Of a DNA stretch of 47,500 bases, positions 22,901-35,881 are shown one piece after another. The position numbers were made by a program, and so were the translations under genes. The DNA lies in the NCBI GenBank assembly GCA_001586965.3, contig LUCW03002271.1, positions 55,001 to 102,500 on the forward strand, in the 5' to 3' direction. The DNA is from Sphaeroforma sirkka (taxonomy: Eukaryota; Opisthokonta; Ichthyosporea; Ichthyophonida). The notes beneath the pieces were generated by a model. That model searched no databases and had not been told where the DNA came from. It saw only the letters and a program-made list of their open reading frames with translations. The stretch's first letter is position 1; the number at the start of each line of letters is the position of its first letter.

Positions 22901-24669
22901 ATTCTATCACCATGAGCATGTATCATCATAAGCATGTATTTAACTTGTACTATCAACATAAGCTTGTATTTAACTTATGCTATCAACATTAATTAAACCC
23001 ATATATGAATAATCCACAGAAGTGTATTCTGTATTAAATAAATAAGAAAGTACAACCCATCAAACACATGTGAGTTTCACACATATAGTCTATAAAAGAT
23101 ACAGGCAAATTGATCAACATACAAACATAGAATATTCATGGACAACGAATAAATACACACACACACTCTCTCTCTCTCACACATATATATATACATATAA
23201 ATATAAAAATATATATATAGATACATATAGATACATACATGCATATATACATATATACACATATACATATATATATATATATATGCACAGACAAACAAAC
23301 AATTGGTATATATGTATATATATTCATAAGAGTAAATAAAATGCTTACATAGCAATAAAAAAAGATGCATATATATATATATATATATATTAGAGTAAAA
23401 AGGTGCTTACATTGCAATACATGTATACATATATACGCACGAAATACACGCACATCAATACAAACATATACACATTTTTTGTATTTAAGAACACAATCAC
23501 ATAGACACGCACATTATATATATATAAACACACACACACACACACACACACACACTTATATATATTATATATATATATATATAAATTATATATTCTACAC
23601 ACACGCGCACTTAAAAATATATAGATATATAAATACTTGCATATTATTTGATATACACATGTGTTTGTATATATATATATCTATATAAATATAATTTATA
23701 TACATCTATTTGTATATAATATCTTACTTTAATCCATTGTTATGCACAGAAACTTCTGAGTTGTCCACAACCTTCGAAGGGCTACACGAAAGCATGTAAG
23801 GTTTGTTTTTCAGGTCAAAACTACTAGAACGTCAAATAAACGCAGGGGCCAGTAAACTACAACAGTCAAGCGCTGCACCACTCCATGGTAGTAGCCTAAC
23901 TATTACATATGTATGTCAATGGCTGTCTTACTTATAATTGTGTGCACTAACGTGTACGTGACCTCTTTGGGACGTTTGAGTTTAAGTTATAGAGATGATA
24001 TCGGACGCAGAATTGATATTTCAATATGGACGTGTAGAGGGGCTTTGCATCAACCAGTTAACTTACAGTCAAATACAAAACTGACCCATACCCCCGTCTC
24101 ATGCTATCGCCATATGCTACTCTTGCACACGCATGATCTCGTATAAGGCTTCTGTGTATTTCCGATCTTCTAGCTCAGAGCACGGACTTCGTCAAATGCG
24201 TAACACATACTATTTCATAAGTAGCAATTGTGTATTTGTCGCACCGACACATGCGTTTGAGTTCGCAAATTTCAAATCTTTCTTCCAACACACATCCGAT
24301 ACATACTTGAAATCGCATACACTCTTTGTATGCTGTGATTGTAGACTACATCGACAAGGCAACACAGCTGAATGCATTCCCAAATACGCAAGGCTAATTC
24401 GCCTTGCATGTGGTCGACGCAGATTTCCCATATACTAATTTTATTCTATTGTTGTCATCGCACTAGTTCATTGTATGCCTGCATTAAACTCAGACCGGAC
24501 CCATACGCACATCACAAACTGTCTCCATATGTTGCACGTGTACATCATATCGACACGCGAATGTATTCCAAACCACGAGAATGTATGTCTATCTTACCTT
24601 GAAGGCGATTGACGTCAAAGCTCGCGCTGTGAGACCACTTTGCACACTCCATTGCGTGGAACGGCTCAT
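18506..24669 (-). CDS. Soluble inorganic pyrophosphatase (family I), complete, six exons
   Basis: Hydrolyses pyrophosphate to two phosphates with Mg2+, pulling biosynthetic reactions forward. Exons, in transcript order on the minus strand: 24669-24598, 22640-22432, 21325-21228, 20762-20595, 19580-19458, 18579-18506. All have GT-AG borders and matching phases (0, 2, 1, 1, 1) and give exactly 247 codons plus stop. Family I active-site residues are all visible: EIPKGTNAKMEI (Glu, Lys, Glu), Arg in KPRF, NYGALPQTWEDP, the signature GDNDPLDIIDIG with its three Asp, DEGECDWK, and YKIVDGKP. The C-terminus (DKAYAEKVIAECHGMW plus a short basic tail) is shorter than in yeast. The first 24 residues lack acidic residues and have Arg, Ser and Thr, as in a mitochondrial presequence, though this is inference. 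The gene is tail to tail with the GATA gene and shares a roughly 1 kb divergent region with YIPF5. An AATAAA (complement of 18505-18510) overlaps its stop codon. Confidence 0.93.
18583..18760 (-). repeat. 42-bp tandem repeat abutting the last pyrophosphatase acceptor, 4 copies
   Basis: Read on the minus strand, each unit contains ATTTACGTACGTGCACATCT then CTTTGTAACAT. The true acceptor (CTCTTTGTAACATCAG|AT, exon start 18579) is the edge of the same unit, where CAG replaces TTGG or CTGG. Because 42 is a multiple of three, the frame stays open from the array into the exon. Confidence 0.85.
19890..20290 (+). repeat. (TA)n run and about 38-bp (CA)-rich tandem repeat in a pyrophosphatase intron
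   Basis: Alternating TA lies at 19890-19935. At 20110-20290 the unit CATATGTATACCTACCTACA followed by CTAACACACACACA recurs about five times. Both lie between exons 20762-20595 and 19580-19458. Confidence 0.8.
21590..21712 (+). repeat. About 43-bp tandem repeat, 3 copies
   Basis: Unit TATAACAAAGAATAGAATA followed by TAAGCCTAAACATAAAGC. It lies in the pyrophosphatase intron between 22432 and 21325. Confidence 0.8.
22100..22400 (+). repeat. About 36-bp tandem repeat next to a pyrophosphatase donor, 8-9 copies
   Basis: Unit TACAGCTACAACCCTATTT followed by ACAGCCATAGTCCCATC. It begins about 30 bases inside the intron after the donor at 22431. The period is a multiple of three, so the minus strand gives a Val/Ala/Asp decapeptide-type frame that is not a gene. 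Confidence 0.85.
22860..23720 (+). repeat. Imperfect CATAAGCATGTATTTAACTT repeats and TA/CA microsatellites
   Basis: Three imperfect copies of a TATCAACATAAGCATGTATT-type unit lie at 22880-23000. Simple-sequence TA, CATA and CA tracts follow at 23160-23710. All of this is within the first intron of the pyrophosphatase gene, and no coding sequence is seen. Confidence 0.75.
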
Positions 24670-25673
24670 CCGCCCTAGGCGTGTCAGTGTTGTGGCAAGC
24701 ATAGTAAGTCACAGCAATATTTGTAGCAGGTGAGTGTGGATATGAATTGGGTCAGGTTACAGTATAGTACTATATTGTATATTGTATAGAGTCCAAAAGT
24801 GTTCTATTTGAGCTACTGTAGGTTCTGTATACTCAGCAGAGAAAGATAGAGAGAGAGTGCGTGTCAATTCGGACTGCACCTCTGCAGTAAACGTTTAACG
24901 TAAAGGCAAAAAAATAAGTGACTGATCTTATACAGTTGAACGTAAAAAAAGTTAAATTGCTCACTCGAGAAGTACACGCATTTGAAATCTCGGTAGTACT
25001 ATTTATAGAACAAACGTTTAGCTTTAACGCTATGCAACAGTTGTCAATTTGACATCAAACCGTTTTAACGAGAACGGGCTGAGGTTTAGCCCTTTCACTG
25101 TCCCCTTGCCACCAGAGCATTTGCTGAATTGACATCATGCCCTGACACTTCCACTATATATGGAAGTGTATTCGCCTGTACAGTACATAGGAGATAGTAG
25201 GCCATACACACTCCATACATTATCATATAAATAGAGATACAGAACCTGGTACCAACACAGCCAGACGGGTTTATTGGTTTGGAAAAATTGAACTTCGTGT
25301 CGTCGAAGAATCAGTAGAAAGTGACTACTTGTCTACTGAAAAAAGAAAGCTATGTACCGAACTGATGGTGTATGACGGAATAATCATTCTACAAGGAGAT
25401 TGTTTCCCGCTGTTTCGCTTATATCTGCATATGAATTTAACCTCTACGTGTTCTTTTGCTTGGTACCGATTAATATTTTATCAAAAACTAGAAGTTAAAA
25501 AAAAAAGTATTTAACCTTCCCAGTGACTGCAAGCTTTGACACAGACTCAAGTGGTGGTTGTGTTTTATCTTTATTTTTTCACGTTTCTTCTAATCTATAC
25601 GATCTTGAAAACAAAGTACAAGAGGTAATAAGACGCCTAAGCAACACACACGTAGTGAATTGAGCCGGCAACT
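24670..25673. promoter_or_regulatory. Divergent intergenic region between pyrophosphatase and YIPF5
   Basis: About 1 kb separates the two start codons, which point away from each other. It must hold both promoters and 5' leaders. It lacks minisatellites, in contrast to both flanking genes. It contains a near-palindromic TTGTCAATTTGACA at 25031-25048. No clear TATA box can be chosen. Its role is inferred from position only. Confidence 0.5.
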
Positions 25674-25862
25674 ATGTCCTACTACGATCCGAATGCGCAT
25701 ATGAATAATCAGCAGCAAGGCGGTGGCGGATTCCAAGTATGTGTAAGCGTCATATTAAACCCTAGTAGGTTTATAGTATGTGTATAGTCGAAAGTTACAA
25801 AAAATATGGTTATATCATATATTTAACAAGGCATAGACTATCTCCTAGACATTCACACAACG

Positions 25863-25922
<60 letters not shown>

Positions 25923-26001
25923 CGCATACACATACACATACACTCATATATACATACACTTGGTGTGTATATACACCTGATCACACACGCCGTGCGTATA
26001 T

Positions 26002-26061
<60 letters not shown>

Positions 26062-26127
26062 CATATATGCACAACGCACGCATGCGCATGTATATGTATA
26101 TATATATGGACATATATATCATGTATG

Positions 26128-26165
<38 letters not shown>

Positions 26166-26342
26166 ATATATAGGCACATATATATATATATATATGCATA
26201 CCTGATATGTTTTTTATATGCATACATATATATATATATATATATTTGCTTATTATGTATCATCACATCCAAACCCTCAACCAACCAACCACCGCCATCA
26301 TCACGCATGCGCACATCATCAACATCAGCATATATATATATA

Positions 26343-26390
<48 letters not shown>

Positions 26391-27045
26391 TAATATGTAT
26401 ATATAATATACATATAATATATATATATATATATATATTATGTTACGCACACACAACAACACATCAACAACATGTATATATAGCATATATATATATATTA
26501 ATATATATATATATAATATATATAATATATATGTATGTATGTATTGGATGATACCGGTATATATATATATATATATTGGATTATTTATATTATATATATA
26601 CATATACATACATATATGTTTTGTTTGTATTGCTGAACGTATTGATGTATATTTTTTAGCATTATATATACATATATATGTTTTTATATATATAATAAAC
26701 ATGTATGCATGCATGTATGTATGCATGTATATGTATATATGCATGTGCTTCTCTATTCATGTACCTATACATATTTATAGTTGATGTATGTAGGTATGTA
26801 TGGATTTACCTATGTTTGTATGTATGTATATTTTTATTTAGATATGTATATATTTATTTATTTGTGTATATAAATCTCAACTATGTATGTATGTATAAGT
26901 GTATGTATGCATGTATGTGTTTGTGCATGTATCGATTTTTGTATGCATGAGTGCGCATGTATCTATGTATGTATTCATATTTTGTATGTATGTATGTATT
27001 CATGTTCTTTGTATTCATCAATGCATGTTTGCACTCTTTTCTTGC

Positions 27046-27093
<48 letters not shown>

Positions 27094-30000
27094 TATAGTG
27101 TATATATTGTGTATATATATTGTACATACATAGTGTATGTATATCATTCTGGTGAAATTATTATAAGTCGAATTACCCATTGCTGGTCATGTGAGGATGG
27201 CATTTAAGAGAGTCAGATCACTACCATGAATATGGTACTTTGCAATGAATATACATTGTATTGAAGCTTCCCATAGTTGGTATCACTCCCCCTGTCTAGG
27301 ATTCAAACTGGCAGAGTGCATGAATAAAACCCTAAAAGAAGTTTGCTTCTGTTTAATCAAGCCCCAGACAACTTATATACACACACTCATCCCGTCTGGT
27401 TCTGATCATACGCACCAATCAGGATGGCGGGTTCAACCACCAGCATCAACAGAACTACAGCATACCGATGATGGATAACAGCCTGAACGGAGCAGCAAGA
27501 CCAGCGCGACGAGGGTCACCCACCAAAATGGGTGCACCTCCTGTCCCCCAAATGGGTGCACAAATGCCCTCACACACGTCACGACAAAGCAATGAGCTGC
27601 AGTTCGAGGACTTCGGAAACCACTTCAGCACACAACAGCCCCCGAACTTCGGCGCACCCTCGCCACAGGCGGGTCAGATGGGCATGGCAGGCGGTCAGTA
27701 TGGTATGTTGTTTGTGTGGACGAACATGTTATTAGTTATTGAGTGTACCAAGTAGGCGTTCACATAGCCATGGTCCCAATCCGTAGTCTGAGAAGCACTG
27801 GTGCGCACTGCCTTGGTATATGAGTAGTAGACGGTGAGTACTTCCAGTCTGTGAATGTTCGTATCACTTGGATTGAGTGTACCAAGTAGGCGTTCACATA
27901 GCCATGGTCCCAATCCGTAGTCTGAGAAGCACTGGTGCGCACTGCCTTGGTATATGAGTAGTAGACGGTGAGTATTTTCAGTCTGTGAATGTTCGTATCA
28001 CTTGGCTAAGCCTCCGAACTTCGGCGTACCCTCGTGTTAATACAGGGCTGTTGGCTGGTGAGGCGTATAGACTGTATGCTAGCGTGTATGTGGCTGGTGT
28101 ATGCTAGCGTGTGTATGACTGTTGTATGATAGCGTGTGCGTCAATGTTGCGTTGAGATCAGGCCGTTGGCTGGTGAGGCGTATAGAGTGTATGGTAGCGT
28201 GTGTATGGCTGGTGTAGGTTAGCGTGTGTGTGGCTGGTGTATGCTAGTGTGTGTGTGGCTGGTGTATGGTAGCGTGTGTGTTGCTGTTGTGGATGTGTAG
28301 GTATCGGTGCACATGGTGTAGTGTATCTGGCAGTGGACGGGCAGATTACCTGAGTGGGTACGTAGCGATGTATGGTGCGGATTATGGGTAGATATACGCT
28401 GTTCTGTTGTGGTTCGAATGGCGGGTTTAGGGTTTGGGTTTTAGGGTTGAGGGTTTTCAGGAGTAGTGTTGCACAGGAGACTCGTGCAGGTCACTCGCGC
28501 CTTAGCACTGTGACACACACTCGCCACATACTGGTTGTAAAAGGAGGGGAGCGGGGGGTAAGAGAGAGTTGGCAGTGGAGCTATTGTGTGTTATTGTGTT
28601 GTTATTGTACGTTGTTGTGTTGTAATTGTGTGTTATTGTGTTGTTATTTGTGTGTTATTGTGTTTTATTGTGTTATTGTGTGTTGTTGTGTGTTATTGTA
28701 TGTATGTTTTGGATATGTAGCTATAGCCTGTATACGCATGCTATAGGATCGATCTGTGAGTTGTGGGCCTGACACGTGGCTTTTCACCTGTGCGTACGTG
28801 CACACAAAGATAGGGATGATGCAGTCAGGTAACGTATCTGTGAGTCTGTGTGCTGTGTACGACGCACGCATCGGTACCTCAAGGTGCACAAGCATCGAGT
28901 CCACTCCTGTGGGTGTTACATGGAATGAATTAGTATCCATTCCTTTGTCCTAACGCATTACTGTCTCTGCAGGGGGAGAGATATATTCAGGAAGCATGTC
29001 TGCGCCTGCGGCTCCTGAGGAGGTGCAAGGGACCTTTGGCTACGACAACGAACCACCTCTGCTGGAAGAGCTGGAGATCAACTTTGACCAGATCAAACAC
29101 AAGGTGCAGTCTAGTGGGTGGTTCTATTCAAAGGCGCAGTCCAGTGGGTCTATTTAAAAATGCAGTCCAGTGGGTCTAGTTAAAGGTGCAGTCCAGTGGC
29201 TCTGTTTAAAGGTGCAGTCCAGTGGGTCAATTCAAAGGTGCAGTCCAGTGGTTCTATTTAAAGATGCAGTCCAGTGGTTCTCTTTAAAGGTGTAGTCTAG
29301 TGAGTGGTTCTGATAAGGTGCAGTCCAGTAATTATATTTAAAGGTGCAGTCTAGTGAGTGGACCTGTTTAAAGGTGCAGCCCAGTGGTTCCGTTTGAAGG
29401 TGCAGCCCAGTGGTTCTGTTTGAAGGTGCAGTCCAGTGGGTCTAGTTAAAGGTGCAGTCCAGTGGCTCTGTTTAAAGGTGCAGTCCAGTGTGTCTATTCA
29501 AAGGTGCGGTCCAGTGGTTCTATTCAAAAGTGCAGTCTAGTGAGTGGTTCTGTTCAAGGTGCAGTCCAGTGGTTCTATTTAAAGGTGCAGTCTAGTGAGT
29601 GGTTCTGTTTAAAGGTGCAGCCCAGTGGTTCTGTTTAAAGGTGCAGCCCAGTGGTTCTGTTTAAAGGTGCAGCCCAGTGGTTCTGTTTGAAGGTGCAGCC
29701 CAGTGGGTCTATTTAAAGATGCAGTCCAGTGGTTCTCTTTAAAGGTGTAGTCTAGTGAGTGGTTCTGATAAGGTGCAGTCCAGTAATTATATTTAAAGGT
29801 GCAGTCCAGTGATATAAAGGTGCAGTCTAGTGATTCTATCTAAAGTTACCGTCCAGTGGTTCTATTCATATGTATCATTCGGTGTGCTTTGACCCACTCC
29901 ACCACGTGTGGCGTGTCTGAGTATTCTCCGCACCAAATACTCACCCAGTGGTCACCCGTCTGTGCAGGCTGCTATGGCCCTCAATCCCATCCGACCAGGC

Positions 30001-32591
30001 GAGAGTAATCTGATGGACGATACAGACCTGGCAGGACCTCTGCTGTTTTGCCTCATGTTCGGTGGCTCGTTGTTACTGGTAGGTAGCTATGTGTACAAGT
30101 ACACACATGCACTATAATCCCTTGACCTCTGCTGTTTTGTCTCATGTTCCATGGCTTGTTGTTACTGGTAGGTTGCTTGCTATGTGTACAAGTACACGCA
30201 TGCCCTGAGCTCCCTTCTCCAGTTGTCATCTCAACTGTACCCTATTCTGTCGTCCCATGCATCCGTGGGTCTCTATGATTAACCATCTACTCATCTTATC
30301 ATATGTACATAACATGCACTACAGATAATGGCAATCATCTACTCATTCTATCATATGTATATAATATGATCTACAGATGATAATCATCCACTCATCCTAT
30401 CATATGTATATAACATGATCTACAGATGATAATTATCTACTCATCCTATCATATGTATATAACATGATCTACAGAGGGCTATCATTCACTCATCCTATCA
30501 TATGTATATAACATGATGTACAGATGGCTATCATCCACTCATCCTATCATATGTATATAACATGATGTTCAGATGGCTATCATCCACCCAACTTATCATA
30601 TGTATATAGCATGATCTACAGACGACAACCATCCACTCATCCTATCATATGTATATAACATGATGTACCGATGGCAACCATCCACTCATCCTATCATATA
30701 TATTCACATGCTCTACAGAGTGGGAAGATTCACTTTGGGATCATCTATGGTGCGGCCTTGATAGGATGCATAGCCCTATTCGCACTGCTTAATCTCATGA
30801 GCGATTCAAAACAAGTGTCACTTGGGGTATGTCACGAGTGCTGCTGCTGTGTTACGCTGTCAGAGTAGTGACTGTGTTTGTGGGTGTTGTATATTGGGGT
30901 AGTGTGTGACGAGACTGTCATGTATGTTGCTGTGTAGCATACAGTGTCGTGTGTGGTAGGTAAGTCCGTGATTGCTGAGTACTCCTTGTGTCAGTTGTCT
31001 GTACTTCCTTGCCCTAATCCTTTATTTTGTTGGCTTGGGCTAAATAACGTTTGTATTCCGTTTATTGCTGTGTATTTTTGTGTCAGTTGTCTGTACTTAC
31101 TTGCCTTGATCCTTTAAGGTTGTTGGCTTGGGCTGGTTATTGTTTGTATTCCGTTTGCGCCATTCCGTTTGCGTCTCGTATCTGTGGCGTACATTGCACT
31201 CGTGTCGCTGCACTCCACTTCCATTCATCTACCACGCTGTCTTTGTAGCCGACAGTGTATGTGGTATAGTAACCAATAGTGTATGTGGTATAGTGCACAC
31301 GTGTGTGTTATACACTGTGTGTATAGTTAGTAGTCTCTGTGCCTGTGCTTTCTTCCCCACGTGTGTGTTATACACTGTGTGTGTGACTAATATGCGTTCG
31401 TTCATCCCCCACAGTTGGTGTGCAGTGTGCTGGGCTACTGTCTGTTGCCGATGGTGCTGCTCTCACTGATATCAGCCGTGCTCGACCTCCAGTAAGTGGT
31501 GTGATGCATAGTACATCTGCGTGTGTAGTAGTTTTAATCGTTTTAAACCGTTCAGTTGAGTTTGGCAGAGTGATGCATGGTACACCTCTGGGTATACTAG
31601 GTTTAAACCGTTGACTCGAGCGTGGTAATCTGTAGAGACTGGTTGCTATCTCTGTACCCGTGTTTGTGTCTGGGTGTGAACATATCCATGTAGACATCCA
31701 TGCACATATCAGCATACATTCATTCATATCCACAAGGGGTGTTAACAAATAAGTCGTGTACGTTTTGCTGCACTTTGTTTTGTACTATCTTCCTGCTGTA
31801 GCATAGTTACGTGCCAGACTGACCTCCTCACAATCAAGCTTCTCTCTTCCTGCTTTGGCCCAGTATACTCCAATGACTCGCCGTGTGTGTAGTCTCTATC
31901 GTGGTTAGTCGAATCACACCTAGCACTCACATATCAATGCGTCGTCATCTACACAACATCTGAGCTGTTAGCACAACATGCGTACCCATCGCAAGCACCA
32001 CCCCTGTGTCTGTGAAGAGGTGTCCTTGTTGTAGAGTGGATGGCTTGACTGTACCTTCTCTCATGCTTTGTCCATAGCTTGACTGTACCTTCTCTCATGC
32101 TTTGTCCATAGCTTGATAGTACCTTCTCTCATGCTTTCTACATAGCTTGAGTGTACCTTCTCTCATGCTTTGTCCATAGCTTGATTGTACCTTCTCTCAT
32201 GCTTTCTACATAGCTTGAGTGTACCTTCTCTCATACTTTCTACATAGCTTGATTGTACTTTCCCGCATGCTTTGTATATAGCTTGACTGTACCTTCTCTC
32301 ATGCTTTCTACATAGCTTGACTGTACCTTCTCCCATGCTTTGTCCATAGCACGTGAGCTGCCTTAACTTAATGTTAGCATGCCTACCTTAAATAACTCCG
32401 TCTCACCGGTGTGCTTGTACGCCTACAGGGGCGTAGTTGGCTTGGGCTTAGTGGCAACGGCGGTCATGTGGTGTACCGTATCCGCGGCAAAGATGTTTGT
32501 GTTTGCGCTGACGATGACGGATCAAAGGTTGCTGGTGGGGTATCCGTGTATGCTGATCTACGGCATATTCGCGTTAATGACCGTTTATTAA
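25674..32591 (+). CDS. YIPF5: YIPF5/Yip1-family Golgi-ER membrane protein, complete, seven exons
   Basis: Yip1-domain protein of ER exit sites and early Golgi that works with Rab/Ypt GTPases and YIF1 in vesicle traffic (family knowledge). Exons 25674-25736, 27423-27702, 28973-29103, 29968-30078, 30719-30826, 31415-31491, 32429-32591. All have GT-AG borders, phases match, and they total 310 codons plus stop. The N-terminal 120 residues are cytosolic, rich in Gly, Gln, Asn and Pro. Then come [15 protein letters not shown] and the hallmark [10 protein letters not shown]. About five hydrophobic segments follow: [73 protein letters not shown]. The GYCLLPM signature spans no junction. An ATTAAA at 32587-32592 overlaps the TAA stop. 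YIPF7 is the vertebrate paralogue and cannot be separated from YIPF5 here. Introns are packed with repeats that copy splice junctions. Confidence 0.94.
25863..27150 (+). repeat. Long TA/TG/CA microsatellite block in YIPF5 intron 1
   Basis: About 1.3 kb dominated by alternating TA with CA, TGTA and GTAT interruptions. The Tyr-Ile-rich frames on both strands are translations of this. A second pure TA run is at 27044-27090. Confidence 0.95.
27740..28035 (+). repeat. 133-bp direct duplication plus a fragment of YIPF5 exon 2
   Basis: GAGTGTACCAAGTAGGCGTT starts at 27741 and again at 27874, with both copies nearly identical over the whole unit. Just after the second copy, 28012-28035 (CCTCCGAACTTCGGCGTACC, then CTCG) matches exon 2 coding sequence at 27641-27664 with two changes. 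This is a displaced exon fragment within the intron. Confidence 0.85.
28040..28300 (+). repeat. Imperfect GGCTGGTGTATGCTAGCGTG tandem array
   Basis: About nine degenerate copies of a roughly 27-base unit in YIPF5 intron 2. No coding potential is seen. Confidence 0.75.
28427..28470 (+). repeat. Degenerate telomere-like TTTAGGG/TTTTAGGG cluster
   Basis: GTTTAGGG, TTTGGG, TTTTAGGG, TTGAGGG and TTTTCAGG occur in a row inside YIPF5 intron 2. The same motif type is exact at 38872-38903. Confidence 0.6.
29101..29870 (+). repeat. Donor-bearing tandem array after YIPF5 exon 3, about 25 copies
   Basis: Units of 26-37 bases centred on AAAGGTGCAGTCCAGTGG followed by TTCTATTT. The first unit is the authentic splice junction, CACAAG|GTGCAGTC at 29103/29104, and nearly every later copy repeats AAAG|GTGCAG. 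The array fills most of intron 3. Confidence 0.9.
30123..30210 (+). repeat. Tandem copy of the 3' end of YIPF5 exon 4 with its donor
   Basis: Sequence 30124-30168 repeats the last 47 bases of exon 4 (GACCTCTGCTGTTTTG through TTGTTACTG) with about five changes. The donor GTAGGT and the following TATGTGTACAAGTACAC are copied too. Confidence 0.9.
30290..30715 (+). repeat. Acceptor-bearing tandem array before YIPF5 exon 5, 7 copies
   Basis: Units of about 60 bases contain CATCCTATCATATGTATATA then ACATGATCTACAGATG. The last unit ends in the authentic acceptor CTCTACAG|AGTGGG (exon start 30719). Most earlier copies carry TCTACAG or TGTACAG. Confidence 0.88.
30985..31165 (+). repeat. About 95-bp direct duplication in YIPF5 intron 5
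   Basis: TGTGTCAGTTGTCTGTACTT occurs twice (30988 and 31079). Both copies continue with TGGCTTGGGCT and GTTTGTATTCCGTTT. No coding content. Confidence 0.8.
32040..32350 (+). repeat. About 34-bp tandem repeat with CATAG ends, 9 copies
   Basis: Unit CTTGACTGTACCTTCTCTCA followed by TGCTTTGTCCATAG. Each unit looks like a pyrimidine tract plus acceptor and lies upstream of the true acceptor of exon 7 (GCCTACAG|GGGCG, exon start 32429). Confidence 0.88.
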
Positions 32592-32611
32592 AGATGATTC
32601 TATTGTACTTT

Positions 32612-33365
32612 GGTTGAGCGGTCAGTTTATTTGGTTGATTGCTCAGTTTATTTGGTTGAGCGGTCAGTTTATTCGGTTGAGCGGTCAGTTTAACGGGTTG
32701 AGCTGTCAGTTTATTTGGTTGAGCGGTCAGATTAATTGGTTGAGAGGTCAGTTTATTTGGTTGAGCGGTCAGTTTATATGGTTTAGGGGACGATACCATT
32801 TGGTGGCATGTGTCACCACTACATGCAGATGTTTAGTTGTAGGTGGTATATTATATGCAGATGTTTAGTTGCAGAGAGTATATGACATACATATATTAAG
32901 CTGTAGATGGTATATTACATGCATATATTTCAGTTGTAGAAGGTATATTGCATATATTCAGCTGTAGCGGGTATGTTATGCATATATTCAGCTGTAGATG
33001 GTATATTACATACATATATTCAGCTGTAGATGGTATACTACATGCATTTATTCAGTTGTAGATGGTATATGACATGCATATTTTCAGTAGTAGATGTTAT
33101 ATTATATGCATATATTCATCTGTAGAGGGTAGATTACATGCATATATTCAGTTATAAATGGTATATGACATGCATATAATCAGCTGTAGATGGTATACTA
33201 CTACTACATGCATATATTCAGTTGTAGATGATATATTACATGCATATATTCAGTTGTAGATGGTATATTACATGCATATATTCAGCTGTAGAGGGTAGAT
33301 TACACGCATATATTCAGTTGTAGATGGTATATGACGTGGATATATTGAGCTGTTGAAGGTATATG
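32612..33365 (+). repeat. Two adjoining minisatellites 3' of YIPF5 (21-bp and about 33-bp units)
   Basis: GAGCGGTCAGTTTATTTGGTT (21 bases) recurs about eight times from 32614 to 32785. After it, some sixteen copies of a unit near TATATTCAGCTGTAGATGG plus TATATTACATGCA run to 33365. The first array begins about 20 bases beyond the stop codon, so it lies in the transcript tail or just outside it. Confidence 0.88.
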
Positions 33366-33573
33366 ACATACTTATGTTCAATCTCTCCAGATTTTTTAAC
33401 GAGAATTTAATAATCTTTGGTATACTAAACTTAAACACCCGCATGCATCTGTATCAATTTTGTGCATATGTAGGTTCTCAATTATCTGTGTAGTGTTAGA
33501 TGTTTGAACGATAATGGCTCGTCTGCCCTTCAAAGCCTTCATGTTTCGTAGTTCGTAGGCCTTTTTAGTACTG

Positions 33574-35440
<1,867 letters not shown>

Positions 35441-35881
35441 TCAAAGGTGAATAGGTGAAGCCTGATGAATGAAATAAATTAAAAATGATCAAGGGCAAGC
35501 ATCGAAACAGTGCTAATAATATCGGTTCATATCGCCATATAGATTCAATGAAAAGTAAAAACATGACCCACGCCTGATCGGACTATTGTCACCATGGCCA
35601 CCATAGCCCACTTCATAGCCTCTGTGTAATTGTGTATTAGGGAGCCTATAGCACAAGAAGACTCTGGGAGTATGCGAGAACGGACGAGTCGGCAATAGAC
35701 CTATACAAATTCATTCACTAAAAAGGGACCGGTTGCGAGTAGCTGACTGGCTGATCGGTCATCCCTTTTTCCATGAGTCATTCTTACGTACATACATATT
35801 GTTTAAAGAAATATAAAGTAAATACATATTGCATGTGATGATGTGAGATAACTCGTATGTATTTACACCAAGTGTTGTATG

